Shown here: positions 36,181 to 47,692 of the stretch, piece by piece | How positions within the stretch are numbered: the first letter of the stretch is position 1 | How the letters are laid out: each line of letters starts with the position of its first letter | Source: Cyathus striatus | Taxonomy: Eukaryota > Basidiomycota > Agaricomycetes > Agaricales > Nidulariaceae | Assembly: GCA_025738555.1 (NCBI GenBank) | Contig: JAOVFP010000004.1 | Span: forward strand, 3,286,001-3,350,000 | Direction: 5' to 3' | Length of the DNA: 64,000 nt | Notes under the pieces: generated by a model | Database searches by the model: none | Seen by the model: the letters and a program-made list of their open reading frames with translations, nothing else | Told to the model about the DNA's origin: nothing | Translations under genes and position numbers: made by a program

Positions 36181-37612
36181 TGTTGTGGGTGAAACTTGAT
36201 TAGTCATAAACACACACATATGGCTATATGGCCCGATGTCCGGAATCCACATCATCCAGATCTTTCTGAATACACTACCAAATAATTCTCATGAGGCACT
36301 GCTTCTCTAGAAACAAACATATGGAAACACAAGCCAATACCCCACTTCTTGGTGACCAATAATCAATACTGTTAAAAATAGGTCACCATTGTTCAAGAAC
36401 AATGCCTATGCATTCGATTACCAAGGACATGCCATTGTTTCTAATAATAGAACTTCATTGTTCTTCACACCCATTGTTCAGAACAATGCCTATGCATTCG
36501 CTTACCAAGGACATGCCATTGTTTCTAATAATAGAACTCCATTGTTCTTCACACCCATTGTTCAGAACAATGCCTATGCATTCGCTTACCAAGGATATGC
36601 CATTGTTTCTAATAATAGGACTCCATTGTTCTTTTGCACCCATTGTGCAGAACAATGTCCTCCTATTCACCCATTGTCTTCATGCCCATTGTTTGCTGGG
36701 ATCTATAAATAGAATTCCATTGTTCATCGCCAGAACAATGTAATACTATTTCTGTCACCATTGTTCAAGGCCTGACTCATCTCCTGGAACACCATTGTTC
36801 TGCGCAGCCTCCACCTCAAGACAATGGATCTACCATTACCAAATTTGAAGGACAATGCAGGATTGGTTTTGGATAGGATTAGTCAGCAGTAGGAGGAAAA
36901 GAGCATAAAAGGAGAGAGAAATTGAGCCTTAGACAGTAGTTTTATCCATTACCAAATAGCCTGTCACTAGCTAGGATCTTACTCACCAGTCCATCCCCAG
37001 TAGTTATTCTTACACATTAGATACAGAATCTATTGTGCTTTTCTTCAGTTCTATTATTAACGTAAACAACGCAGCGCAACTCACCGTATAAATAAATTCA
37101 CAGTAATATCAAAGTAACTCAACATAACGCAGCTCAACTCAACGTATCGAATCTCAACGTCACTTTTTATCATATCTATTCAGTAACAGCACATATTAGT
37201 TTATGCGCTGCAGCCACCAAGCTACAGTCAGAAACAACCAAGGCCCTCAACTTCGTTTCAACCTTCACCACAGCACCAATCTTTATATACAGCCTTCGCT
37301 GTACATACAAGCTTTCCTAGTGTTTCTAGCAGTTGTTGCTACCATATACAGCTTTAGCCGTATACTCTAGAAACTCCCACAGTTCATCTCTTATTTACAG
37401 CCTTTGCTGTACCACACCAGTCATGGGCCAAGTTCTAAGCAAACCTAGCAAAGCCCCACAGTTCATTGCCCATTTACAGTCTTTACTGTACATCCCATAT
37501 CATAGGAGTTTGCAGGAATACATACGATCAGTATCCCTCGACCCCCAGGTGCTAGGTACGAATAAAGTCACTTCCTGCCGAACACCTAAGGTATCTATTA
37601 CCTTGAACGACA
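36181..37612 (+). repeat. 3' LTR of the gypsy element
   Basis: 1432 bp, same length as the 5' LTR, with the same 84-bp repeat block at 36398-36650. I found no clear polypurine tract directly before it; the nearest purine run is aagaagaag at about 36134-36142. Confidence 0.95.
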
Positions 37613-37616
37613 CCGA

Positions 37617-38803
37617 AAACTCCCCCTGCAGATCCCAGACCAAAATCATCACTGGTGTTAATTGCAAATTTGTCTTCCTCACTGAGTCTGACCACCAGTT
37701 CTGGCCACTGTGTGGGGTGGGCTGGTATTGTCTAGTATGCTTCCGCCACATCTCTGATAGCAGCCTGTGAACCCAGAGGGAGTCTTGCCACCAAGATCCA
37801 TATGGTTGAAAAGGTGCTCCATGTACATGGGTAATTTTCGGCATTAATGTGTGAGTTGATTGATTGAATGTCACTGTCTGATTTGTATGGGTATGAGAAG
37901 TTGTGTATGGCTTGAAACTTCTCTGGTTTCCCTGACTTTGGTATGAGTGATATCGGAGATGATTGGAAAGGACCAATAAGGTCTTCCACCTGGTGTTGTG
38001 AGAGTGGTCCCAGGTATCTTCCACTTTCAAACTCCCTGACAATGATATCACAAAATGCTGTTGCATACTGTCTGATGGATTTGTGATTTTGTGGAGCATG
38101 TGATTTTGTAATGGAAGGAATCCCCAAATTGAAACCATGACGCATCCCTTCCACCACATCTTTGTATTTCTCCCCCAATCCACACTCCTGCAACCTTTTC
38201 TCCCATTCCCCACTACAGTATGGTGTAACTGGGTTATGCCTTCTCTGCTCGAGGACACCTTTGAGCTCTGTGGTCTGCACTTCCACATCCTGAGCACCAA
38301 TGTTTTTCTGGATGCATTGTGCTTTGACATCCTGCTGGCCGTTGCCATTGGAAGCATAAGCCATCCCCATTTGGCTTGGTAAGTTTCCTGTCCTCTCCTC
38401 GGATGGCCCATGCTATCGTTTTTCCATCCCATAACACCTTCTTGTCACATTCCAAAAAATTGTGTCTTTGGCACCCCAAGCATATGGCACAAGCGGGGGC
38501 ACCCTGTGATCCTGCTGTGCCTCTGGGAAAAAACTTTCCACTTGCCCTTGCCCTTTCCATGTCTGGTGACCTTGATCTACTTCACCGACGATAGTCTCTC
38601 TGTCCTGACATTCACCTCCTCTTTTGGGATGGTGATGCTGACAGCTCTCTGCTACACTTCTTTCTGGGTGTCTCTAGCTGCATCTGTGCTGCTTTTACCA
38701 TGATTGCCTGCATCTGTTCTCGCCATATCAATGTTGCATAATCGCATTGCATAATCGCATTGTATAATTGCATTGCCAGATCGCATAGGGCATAGCATGA
38801 CAA
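37617..38803 (-). pseudogene. Ngaro zinc-knuckle region and first half of reverse transcriptase
   Basis: On the minus strand, 38560-38234 encodes CAICLGCQRHNFLECD and a CCHC knuckle CSGCGSADHRAQRCP. A shift to another frame then gives the RT N-terminal half: FNLGIPSITKS, LIGPFQSSPISLIPKSGKPE, PCTWSTFSTI and the motif A segment DVAEAYRTIPLHPSQW. The RT ends abruptly in GSAGGVFG at 37617, where the gypsy target duplication begins. The rest of the domain resumes at 22903. The frame changes show decay independent of the insertion. Confidence 0.8.
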
Positions 38804-38905
38804 GAGTTAAACTGGGGTTTTTTTAGCAAAGATGTCAATTTTCACACAATGTTGGTGACATTTATAGAATGGAAAGGGAGGATTTGTCAGTAGTGTTTTC
38901 TTTGT

Positions 38906-39913
38906 TCATGAATAATCACTGACCTCTTGTACACTGTCAGCTGCCTTTCTTGTCATGATTTTTTGCTGAATGTCAATCAATAATCCATCATTTATAATCG
39001 CCAAATTCATGCCCTCACCATGGATCCCCATGTCGTACCATTCCCTTCTGGCCCTTGCTTGGTATATTACTAATGCTTCATCACCATATTCCTCTTGCCA
39101 TATGGAATGTCCATCTAGTTGCATGTAAAAGCTCATTAGTGATTCAATTATCTCCTTGGACCAAATGTTTCCTTCCGCCCTGGTCATGTATTTAATCATG
39201 GTATGTTGCGCTTGGTTTACCTCGCCCCAAGTCAACTCGTGGTCCTTCCGAATATCTGTGGCTGCTTTCATTGAAGCTAAAGGTCACAGTGCAATCTCAC
39301 CACCTATATTGACGAAGCCTAAAGTGTCTGCTCCAGCTGATGAGGAGTTATTTTTCACCATGGTACATCCTCACAGTGTAAAGTAGTCTAGCTCTACATA
39401 TATCTGTGCATTCAACTTGTCTATGGCATACTGAGCTGGCCTGTTAACTGGGATTGTAGAGATCCCTTGGTTTGGGTTGAAAGCGAATGACTTTTTCCTG
39501 CTAGTCTTTGGATAGGTGTTTTCACTTGTTCTTCTGGCATTGGCATATCCCTGTGGTTCTTCTTGATGGTCCTCACTTGTCAACCGTCTGTCCCACCACT
39601 GCTCTGGCCACATACCTGGCTCGTTGTCCTGCTCATCTTCCCTCTCCTCATCACTGTGGGGGTGTGGAGTCTGTTGCAGGTCTTGTCTTCTGACCTCTTC
39701 TTCAGCTGCAACCTGTGCATTCCATGCAGTAACCTGCCTTTGGTGTTTTATCTGCCACATTTTTTCCAACTTTTCTACTGCCTCATCCTCTGTCATTGCA
39801 GGTCTTTCTGCATCCCCAATAAGTAAAAGCCTCTCATCTTCATAGACTTCACCTCTATAGTCCGGGCATGTTTCTTCTGACAGGTCCTTGTCAATCCTAG
39901 GCATTTCTTCCAA
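38906..39913 (-). pseudogene. Ngaro Gag-like ORF, broken
   Basis: The first segment (39913-39371) is a charged, coiled-coil-like region rich in Glu/Arg/Gln that ends NRPAQYAIDKLNAQIYVELD YFT, matching the conserved end of the Gag-like ORF in mushroom Ngaro elements. A stop follows at 39371. The protein pattern continues in another frame at 39271-38906 (DHELTWGEVNQAQHTMIKYM ... WYDMGIHGEGMNLAIIND). At least one frame break and one stop make it non-functional. Confidence 0.7.
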
Positions 39914-40638
39914 TGTGTCATGTATTTACTACAAAAGTATGTATCAGTGTGTTTCTAGAAAAGATTTTTGCGAAACCTCTGCTCAAGTGAGGTTACACTT
40001 GAAGTATTTCTTCTGCGGGATGGTGGTACGAGGGAGAACTTATGAGTCACGTGTCACCCTCCCGCTGGAGTCGAAGACTACGCACTCTCTCTCGGTTCCC
40101 TCCAAGCGAGTTCAATCACTCTACAGATAACCTGGGCTAGTGCTGCGCGCGAATATCAAAGGAAGGTCATAAATTGGCCATAATTAAAGATGAAGAGTAG
40201 AAGTCTGAGACAAACTGAACTGGGGCTGGCATATTACACATGCATATTTATGTTTCTGGTTGTAATTTTTATATATAATGCAATGTATGTACTTCGATAT
40301 TTTACTTAGTCAAGTTCCACCTTTTGACACCTCAACGTAGGCGATCAGTTGCCAGTCACACCTTGAAGTTAAATTCGAATTACTGCAGTCATTAGACAGA
40401 AATAGCAGCATAAATGTACAATATATATCCACCTGAGAAGGCTTCTCATTCCCCGTGGCACAGTCTGGGACAGTAAGCCTGTTCTTGGATTTACATTGTA
40501 ACATATCGTGCAACGGTTATATAGTCTGCACCCCTTTCTCCGAAAACCACACAAGGTATTTAACCGGTTACCTTTCAACCTCATGCCAGTTCCACCCTCC
40601 TCTATCCCCAGCCTCTACCCCGTACATATTACAAAAAA
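39914..40638. other. Ngaro outer edge and P2 promoter
   Basis: The Ngaro 5' boundary is probably between 39914 and about 40300. From about 40440 the sequence resembles the P1 and P3 upstream regions (cattccccgtggcacag), that is the duplicated cupredoxin promoter. Confidence 0.4.
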
Positions 40639-41340
40639 ATGCGCCTGATTACCACCATAGTTGTGTCTGTATTGGTGTCGCTGGCTGCAGCTCAAATGGT
40701 ACGCAACCTATCTTCTCGGTATATGGATGTATGCTTAATACATTGCATAGATAATACAAGTTGACGGGCTTAGCACATCCCCAGGAGGCATATTCCAGTT
40801 CATTCCTGTGCAAACAAACGCGACCAATGGAACCGTTGTGACCTTCTAATTTATAGGAACGCAAGTGAAGATCACTATATATTTCATACGTGGATTACTA
40901 AAGGAAATTTAGACCAGGAAACCACTCTGTCACACATTCGACCTTCGACGATCCTTGCGACCCCATGGAGAACGGCTTTGACTCCGGCTGGGTGCTCATT
41001 CCAGAGGCTGACTCTCTTGTGAATCTAACACCACCAACCTTTAACATCACTATCACGGACGACACCGAACGTAAGCATAGTATATGCCACCATGAGGACG
41101 ATATGTACTTACATTGTGCATAAGCCATCTGGTTCTTCTGCAAACGGCTCATTCCAGGTCCCCATTGTACATCCGGTACGTAGTTTTGTTTATTGATATA
41201 CTTGTCATGTATTCTAATGAAGTCATAGGAATGGTTGGTGCGATTAACGCACCTGACTCTGGACTAAATTCTTTCGAGGAGTTCATGAAAAGCGCCGAGG
41301 ACTTTTCGGGTACACCTGGCGTGTGTCCCCCTAAATTGTT
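40639..41340 (+). pseudogene. Cupredoxin-like paralogue P2, nonsense codon and missing tail
   Basis: Second member of the secreted cupredoxin family. Exon 1 (40639-40698) still encodes a signal peptide (MRLITTIVVSVLVSLAAAQ). In exon 2 the codon after VVTF is TAA (40847-40849), where P1 has CAG (Gln). The following donor is GC (gcaagt) where P1 has GT. Exon 3 (GNHSVTHSTFDDPC) and exon 4 (WFFCKRLIPGPHCTS) keep the copper ligand positions. The last exon with the Ser-rich tail and GPI signal is absent: after exon 5 the sequence goes straight to 3'-flank-like DNA. Clearly a pseudogene. Confidence 0.85.
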
Positions 41341-42357
41341 CCACCTATCGTCTTACAACTTTTGTTGTATTATTTTTATAAACTTTGGAGGTCTATTTCC
41401 TCCTACGACTTGAAACATAAAGTCAACCTATCATGATACATTAGTGTATTACCAGAGATATTGATGTTAACGGCATCACCAGTGTAAGTAGGCAATACTC
41501 CGCTGTATGAAGCAGCGAGATTATTACTTGGTGTAAAGGGTATGTGTTGGGTATTTGATCCGTAACAATACAAGTGTAGCTAGGGTAAGTAGATAGTGGT
41601 AAAACATAAATTTGCAGCCACCGGAAAGTACTAATAAATACAATGTCTTGATTTCCTCTCTGGAGGCATGTTTTTTGTGGTACCGATTGTGGCCATGATC
41701 ATGTGTAGGTTTTGTTGAGGTTTGCCTTGGGTTTTCCATAAGGTTTTGTTCGAGTTCAAGGGGCGAGAGCCCGTGCAGATTGATCAGAGTCCAGAATTTA
41801 AGCAGTAACTAGCAGCCTTCTCCGACAAACAGTTTTTTTTTGCAATCATGCATTCAATGTTGGTGATGGGGTATCATGTGTCGCGACACAGTAGCGTCTA
41901 CTTGTAAATATAAGTATAAAAAGAAGCAGGGAGTATGTTGTATAGACCGTCGTCGATATATAGTGAACCTCGGGATGCAGTAGCAAGGGGAAAACACTCA
42001 CTCGGCACTCATCATCTATCGAATTCCTATGCAATTCTTAGATGATAGTACTACATACATAGTACATACAGCCTATTTAGTTGGCATAGATGGTCTTGTA
42101 TCACCGAAACCATCATATAAAATAGCAGCAGAAACGTGAAATAACCATAGAAAGCTCTCCTTTCCCGTGCCACGGTGAGCCTGTTCTTTGATCAACATTC
42201 AAGTTAATCAAACATTTTGTGCAATAGTTTAGAGACAGTACATATATAATTTGCACCTTTTCTTCGAGAACAACACGAGGCTTTCAACCACCTTCCAACC
42301 TCACGCCAATTTCACCCTCCTCTATACCAAGCCTCTACTTGTGAGCATTTCAAGAAA
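41341..42357. other. Spacer between P2 and P3
   Basis: 3' flank of P2 (similar to the P1 flank) and the P3 promoter (ccttcccgtg-like motif and ttgatcaac near 42190-42210). No gene seen. Confidence 0.4.
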
Positions 42358-43435
42358 ATGCGCCCGCCAATCCACGCCGCAGTTGTGTCCTCTTTGTTGC
42401 CACTGGCCGCAGGCCAGTTGATGCGCAGTCTATCTTCTCGACATGGATGTGTACTAATCATTGTTCAGACAATCCACAGGATCTTCCAGTTAATCCCCGC
42501 GCAAGCGAACGTGACCAAAGGAACTGTTGTGATCTTCCAATTTACGGGAGCGTAAGTGGTGACCGGTGATCGATGATCACTTTGTATGTCATGCATCATA
42601 CTGAAGGTAATGTAGACCAGGAAACCACTCAGTCACGCAATCAACCTTTAATGACCCTTGCAACCCCTTTGAAAACGGCTTCGACTCCGGCTGGGTGCTT
42701 ATTCCAGAGGCGGACTCTCTATTTAACCTGACACTACCAACCTTTAACATCACTATCATGGATGACACCAAGCGTAAGTTTCTTACCGCAAAGACAACCG
42801 TCACTTACCGTATATGATTAGCCATTTGATTCTTCTGCAAGCAGCTCCAACCCAGTCCCCATTGTAACGCCGGTGCGTAGTGCTGCATCCTTACACCTTT
42901 GCTATGTTTGTTAACAAAGTATAGGAATGGTTGGTGCGTTTAACGCAGGCAGTTCGATATTCAACTCTTTCGAGGAGTTCCAGCAGAATACCCAGAACTT
43001 CTCGGGGACACCTGGTGTGCGTCCTTCTTCGTTCGTGACAATAACTTTGTAGCTGACGTCTCTGATCCCATATAGCAAGGTCAGGGAGGTCCCGTAGGCA
43101 CAGGAGCATCTGTATCCGCATTGGTGGGCTCGATCCCGAGCAATAGCAACATCGTTTTATTCACTGGATCTCCCGTCACTACCGCAGCCACTAATACAGC
43201 AAGTGTCCCCGCAAATGGCACGTCAAGTGTCTCTGCAAGTGGTACAGTAAGTGTTCCCGCGAGTGGCACATCAAGCGGTTCTGGCGCAGCTGGTGCATCC
43301 CAGACGTCGACTAGTCCTAATACCAGCTCGAGTAGCAATACCAGCGATGCATTCACGATCTTGGGAAGCACCTTCAGGGTTGTGTTGGCAGCATTTTTTG
43401 GATACATCATTGCTCGAGGAAGCATTTCCTGCTGA
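42358..43435 (+). pseudogene. Cupredoxin-like paralogue P3, Trp to stop
   Basis: Third family member, nearly full length. Relative to P1, the first intron has lost its donor (atg-gta became atg directly followed by cgcagt), so it reads through as coding. Exon 3 keeps GNHSVTQSTFNDPC. In exon 4 the Trp of WFFCK is TGA (42827-42829), truncating the protein before the Cys/His/Met copper ligands. Beyond the stop the domain, a Ser-rich tail and a hydrophobic GPI-type end remain recognisable to 43435. Loss looks recent because the downstream frame is otherwise intact. Confidence 0.8.
43202..43273 (+). repeat. Three 24-bp repeats in the P3 Ser-rich tail
   Basis: Three in-frame units encode SVPANGTS, SVSASGTV and SVPASGTS. 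P1 has no such repeats at this position, so they expanded in P3 only. Confidence 0.75.
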
Positions 43436-44618
43436 ACCAACGCCGCATGAACGTAAAATGAAAGTTACGGCGAAGAGACGACGCTCACGATCATCATGAT
43501 AATGCCTTGTTCTATGTATCATCTTCTTACTATTACTTTGGTGTATCATATTTATAGACCCTGTGGGTCTGTATACCTGGATTCTTTCTTCGTACGGGTT
43601 AAAGTCTGTTGTCATCAGTAATATCGCATAGCCAGTCAAATCGGCAATAGCACGACGTATGAAGCAGCCAACGGAGATTGACTGCGGGATGCCTTGCATA
43701 TTGAAAAAGCATTTGATCCGTAGAGAAGCAAGGTCGTCGGCAGGTGCTATTAACCGCAGCAAGGCACAGGGGCTCGGACATCGGGGGCAGAGGGCCTGGC
43801 ATATCTAGAGCATATTTAAGCTAGAGAACAACAGATCGAGCATTAGGTGTGCGACCGTGCAGGACAAAGCAAAACACACACGGCCAGAGCGCGCGCCAAT
43901 TGCCCACAGAATCAGGGCTTGTTCTCACTCAGCGGTGATTCCTAGGCACCGAGACGGATAGTGACGGTTACTGTGGGTAATGTTCACTGGCATGATGGAG
44001 TCAATACTTCGTAACTCGAGTAGCGGCACGGACGGACCAATATGGACGGACGCGTGTACACTGTAAGCACTGACGCATTCCGAAACATGGGTCGTGCAGC
44101 GCGGCAGCGCAGGGGAAGAGTATTTTGTAAGCCGTTGATAATGTCCGCGTGGGAAATGCGTATATGGTGGGAGCCTTCCGCAGGTCCCCCCGATTTCAAA
44201 GGTAGAAGCGGAGCACTTGCGGCGGCATCGTGATCGAGTACCGCGGCGGTCTGTGAGTTAAGTTTGTGTACAAGGAAATTGGCAAGGAACCAAGAGCCTT
44301 ATCAGTGAAGGATGCTGTCACCTGAAGACTTAGTGCTGCGGAAAGGGGCAACCTATCTAAAAGAAACCGAAAGTAAGTTGCCACAAAGACGCAGCATTAG
44401 ACTGTTTTTATGGGGAGCTCAGTGTAGAAGTTCAGATCTGCGAGCTTAGCTTGTCAGTACATGGCCGAGAAGAAGAGGCAATACCCACAGAGAAAGGCTA
44501 GCAATCGACGGAGTTGGATAGACAGTCAATTCGAACGATGTGCGAGCAGGGGAGCAAATTAACGAAACCGTGTTCCGAGAGTATTAACGTACATCCAACC
44601 TTAGATCCCTTCCATAAT
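43436..44618. other. Gene-free spacer before CBP3
   Basis: 3' flank of P3, then DNA with no ORF pattern, RNA gene or repeat I can support. Confidence 0.4.
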
Positions 44619-45734
44619 CTACACTTCGATATGCTCCACCTTTCCAAACTCACACCTCATACCATCGCCCGTAATAATCTGATCATCAACATGCTCGAGG
44701 TTGTATATCTCGCGTCGAACATATGCTACAATGTCAAGCATGAGCCCCGGGTACTTGAGGTACTTATCAATCTCCTGCGGAGGGAAATCATGCACACCCG
44801 AGCCGTCATCTTTCGTTTCTTCGGCCTCGATTTGCAATTTTGATACCTTGACGACCTCCCCGCCTACGAGGTTTATTTGTCTTCGGAATTTGGAATTGGA
44901 GATATCAGCAGCGTATGCAATACCCTGAGCTCCTCGTGCACCCAAGATATTACGCCATATAGCTGCAGCCATGTCTTGGTCGCTCTGTACGAGGGCAATG
45001 TCCATGCTCATCCCCATACCCGCCCACTGCTCCTTGAATATCTTCATCTGCCTCGATATCACCCTATCAGGCGCCCTGACGCGCAACGACTTCCCTTTCA
45101 CCACGACCTCCAGCGTCTCGTTGGGGTTCACGTAAAAGTCCGAACGGTGGGTATAGTATTTCTTATTCGCCAGTTTGTCGGGAGGGAGAGGCTGGTAGAT
45201 ATCGCGAATGCGGTCCTCGACGTCCATGAAGAAGTGGTCGACGAGGGCTTGGGCATAGTACTTCCCTAATGGGTCGGGGAGCGCGCGTAGTCGCACAGTG
45301 AGCATCCAGATGTGCAGGTTGGTGATGGTGAACCAGGTCTGGAAGGTTGGAGGCATAGAGCAGTCTATATGGTAGCGTCAGATCAAGTCCAGGGATACAC
45401 GGCAGGGGGACGCACCTTCTTGCCAGAACTTTTTATCCTTGTCAGGTTGTTTAGAGCAGATGGCATTGTAGAGCTCCATCGCGCGTCGCCCTGCTTGCTG
45501 CTTGGTACTGTCGTAGCCCAAGAGTTTCGACACGGCGTAGAACACAGTCGCTACACCTTTTGACGATTCTACCTTCCTTGCGAGCCATGTCTTTTGTCCA
45601 GATGTGGGGCTCTTTTGAGGGGGAAAGGTACTGTTCTGTCGAAAAGCCTGACCAGGAAGCCGTTGCAGAATTCGTGGATTTGCGCTGTACCGCGCATGCG
45701 TACGCAGCAGGAGACTGCGGGGAATAGGAGGCAT
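44619..45734 (-). CDS. CBP3: Ubiquinol-cytochrome c chaperone CBP3
   Basis: Mitochondrial assembly factor that, with Cbp6, binds the mitoribosome exit and newly made cytochrome b for complex III. Two exons on the minus strand: 45734-45416 and 45364-44619, joined by a GT-AG intron, 354 residues. The N-terminus (MPPIPRSLLLRTHARYSANP) is Arg-rich without acids, a good presequence. The family core is clear: FWQEDCSMPPTFQTWFTITN, HIWMLTVRLRALPDPLGKYY, QALVDHFFMDVEDRIRD, LVQSDQDMAAAIWRNILGARG and a final VAYVRREIYNLEHV. Its 5' end (promoter plus presequence) has a decayed duplicate 2 kb upstream in front of the kinase gene. Confidence 0.9.
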
Positions 45735-45895
45735 AAATGCCACCCGTAGAGTATAGGGGAGGGAGAGGAAGAAGGGAGGAAACGGAACAGGGATCGAGCT
45801 CGCTATTCCGCGCGTCGAGCTCGACCCTTCACGCCGATACAAGTTTGGTACAGCGTTGATTAGTAAATAAGGACAAACTAATCTAATGAGTGAAC
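45620..45895 (-). repeat. CBP3 5' module, duplicated at 47693-47945
   Basis: The promoter-proximal and presequence-coding DNA of CBP3 is similar to 47693-47945. Shared blocks include ccgatacaagtttggtaca, aataaggacaaactaat, ggaaacggaacagg and atcgagctcg, continuing into the coding part around the Met and the LPxxAFxQN segment. Same orientation in both places. Confidence 0.7.
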
Positions 45896-46173
45896 TTAGA
45901 AGCAGAAAGTTCATTAATCATTACTTATGGTAATTGACCAAGATGTACATATAGCTCAAGTAATTCATGATAACAAGTAAGTACATAGAAAGATGAATCT
46001 AGAATTTGGGAAGGATGCGCGTCCAGTGGTCTTCAATCTTCAATACTTCATTACAAGGCAGCTTACTAACGACCGTCGACGAGAGGCTAGAGCGTTGAAT
46101 AATATGCCAGTTACCGTTTAAAGATCTTGTGCTGGCGCATCTTCACTGCTGCTCCTACTTTCGTTAATTTGTA

Positions 46174-47463
46174 TCACTTCCCGATGAGCCAAGGATCGTG
46201 CAGCAGTTCCTCCGCAGTGCTTCGCTTCTCTGGTTCCCACTGAATGTATTTTCTCATAAACTGCAAGAACAAGGCTTTGTCTTCCCCCTGAACTCGCTCT
46301 TCCGAAATATCCAGAGAAATGTCAAATGGAATCGGCGCATCTTCCGTCTGTTTCCAGTTCCCGGAATCGTCGAAATAAATGTCCAGAATCTTGTTAGTCA
46401 AACGGGTAAGATAACCCGCCGGTGGAGGCCCCATTACCGCCACCATCTTAGCCAGTTGGTAAAGTCTTCGGAAGTCTCCATTTTTCTTGCTTGTCCTAGT
46501 AAACATCTGCTTTCCTTCGAAGAGATCCCAAAGCTGATAACGCACAAATCAGGAAGATGCTTTCCAATTAAAATAGCGCGTGAGATATGAGCTTACCATC
46601 ACACTTAGATTCCAAATATCTGCGCTGAACATCCACGGAATACCTAGAATCACCTCTGGAGCTCGATATACGATGGGCTGTATTTCATCAGTATAGATGT
46701 TTTCACCAAAACGAGTCTCGCCAAAATCACACAAAATAGGACGTCCTAGGTTCTCGTAAAATTTGAGCTCCCGTGATTGGTAGATGGTCAAGCCATCTAC
46801 CACTTTGCGCGGACTTGGATTTTTCATCTCAGACTCCTCGAAATCCTTCAAAATGCTCTCTTCCTCGATTTCAAACTGAATATTATGCAGTTGAAAGTCT
46901 GTTAAAATGATATTAAACACAATAGAATGAAATGGGTAAATCATGGTAGGGCACCTCCATGTATCATCTTGACTTCTGTGTGCGAGTAGTCGAGAGCAAG
47001 CGGCGGATGCTTGGCGACGGCTTTCAAAAGACCTTCAGGGATTCTACATTTTGGTAGAAGTCGACGAAAGGTGTCCATGTTCATGCCTAGGGGTTTAAAA
47101 ACAAAACATTGATGCTCAAAACTGCCAGACTCCGGAGAGATCTTGAAGGCATTTAGCATAGTGCGCACGTACCGCGCTCCAGGATGCGTGGATTGAACAG
47201 CGTTGAGGCATCTATAAGCAGCCAGTTCACGATGAACCGGTTCCGAGCTTTGTTCGCAGACCTTAATAGTGACATACCTATGTCCCCTGTGTCCCACACA
47301 TCGGGTTTCTGCGCTACTAGAGAAGGCGGATGATGCAACATACTTACTTTAGGTCACGGCAAAGCCATGCTGTAGATCGAGATCCGTATCCAAGTTTCCC
47401 GAGTACTTGATACTGCGACCTGAAGATCTGGCCGATACGAACAGGATAGAAAAGCCCTGGCAT
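46174..47463 (-). CDS. SRPK-like serine/threonine kinase with decayed N-terminal extension
   Basis: Protein kinase of the SR-protein-kinase type, a family expanded in Agaricomycetes. From ATG 47463 the exons are 47463-47348, 47277-46955, 46898-46597 and 46533-46174, 366 residues covering the whole kinase domain. Seen: Gly-rich loop GKLGYGSRSTAWL, VTIKV (ATP Lys), catalytic loop HGDFQLHNI built across an intron, DFG as CDFGETRFG, RAPEVILG, and WEPEKRSTAEELLHDPW. All catalytic residues are present. Upstream, the normal family N-terminus (LARKFPA-stop-GFAVVDG then LEEENWEWY) is interrupted by an in-frame TGA near 47520, and the more distal part, which resembles the CBP3 presequence, lacks an in-frame ATG. 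Either translation starts at 47463 or the gene is decaying. Confidence 0.75.
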
Positions 47464-47692
47464 GTACCACTCCCAGTTCTCCTCTTCAAGTGGTGCGGAT
47501 CCGTCAACAACTGCGAAGCCTCATGCTGGAAACTTTCTGGCTAGAGAGCCTTCTGAAGGCCATGATTTTGTAGTTTCAATGAGTTCGGTAGGTTCAGCAG
47601 GTTTAAGTTCAGTAGACTCAGTAGATTCAGCAGATTTGATAGGTTTCGCAGGTTTGACAGAATCGGTTTTAGTTGCGATAGGAGGGAAGGTA

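Larger units (their letters stand above)
22908..37612 (+). mobile_element. Complete Ty3/gypsy LTR retrotransposon, 14.7 kb
   Basis: Two 1432-bp LTRs (22908-24339 and 36181-37612) begin TGT and end ACA. They differ, as far as I could compare by eye, at a single base (22911 C, 36184 T). The flanking CCGA at 22904-22907 and 37613-37616 is a 4-bp target duplication, and the Ngaro RT frame reads through the empty site. Order inside: primer binding site, Gag-protease ORF, an extra ORF, Pol (RT, RNase H, integrase, GPY/F), a second extra ORF. Near-identical LTRs and long open frames indicate a very recent insertion that may still be active. Integrase downstream of RNase H places it in Ty3/gypsy. Confidence 0.95.
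19958..39913 (-). mobile_element. Ngaro-type tyrosine-recombinase retrotransposon, decayed and interrupted
   Basis: Minus-strand element with the order Gag-like, CCHC knuckle, reverse transcriptase, RNase H, tyrosine recombinase, typical of fungal Ngaro/DIRS-like elements that integrate with a recombinase instead of an integrase. The parts are at 38906-39913 (Gag-like), 37617-38803 (knuckle and first half of RT), 21530-22903 (second half of RT and RNase H) and 19958-20965 (recombinase). It is split by a Ty3/gypsy element (22908-37612) inside RT and by a solo LTR (21076-21464) between RNase H and recombinase. Frame breaks and a premature stop show it is not autonomous. The coordinates given are the coding core only; the terminal split direct repeats were not found. 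Confidence 0.85.
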
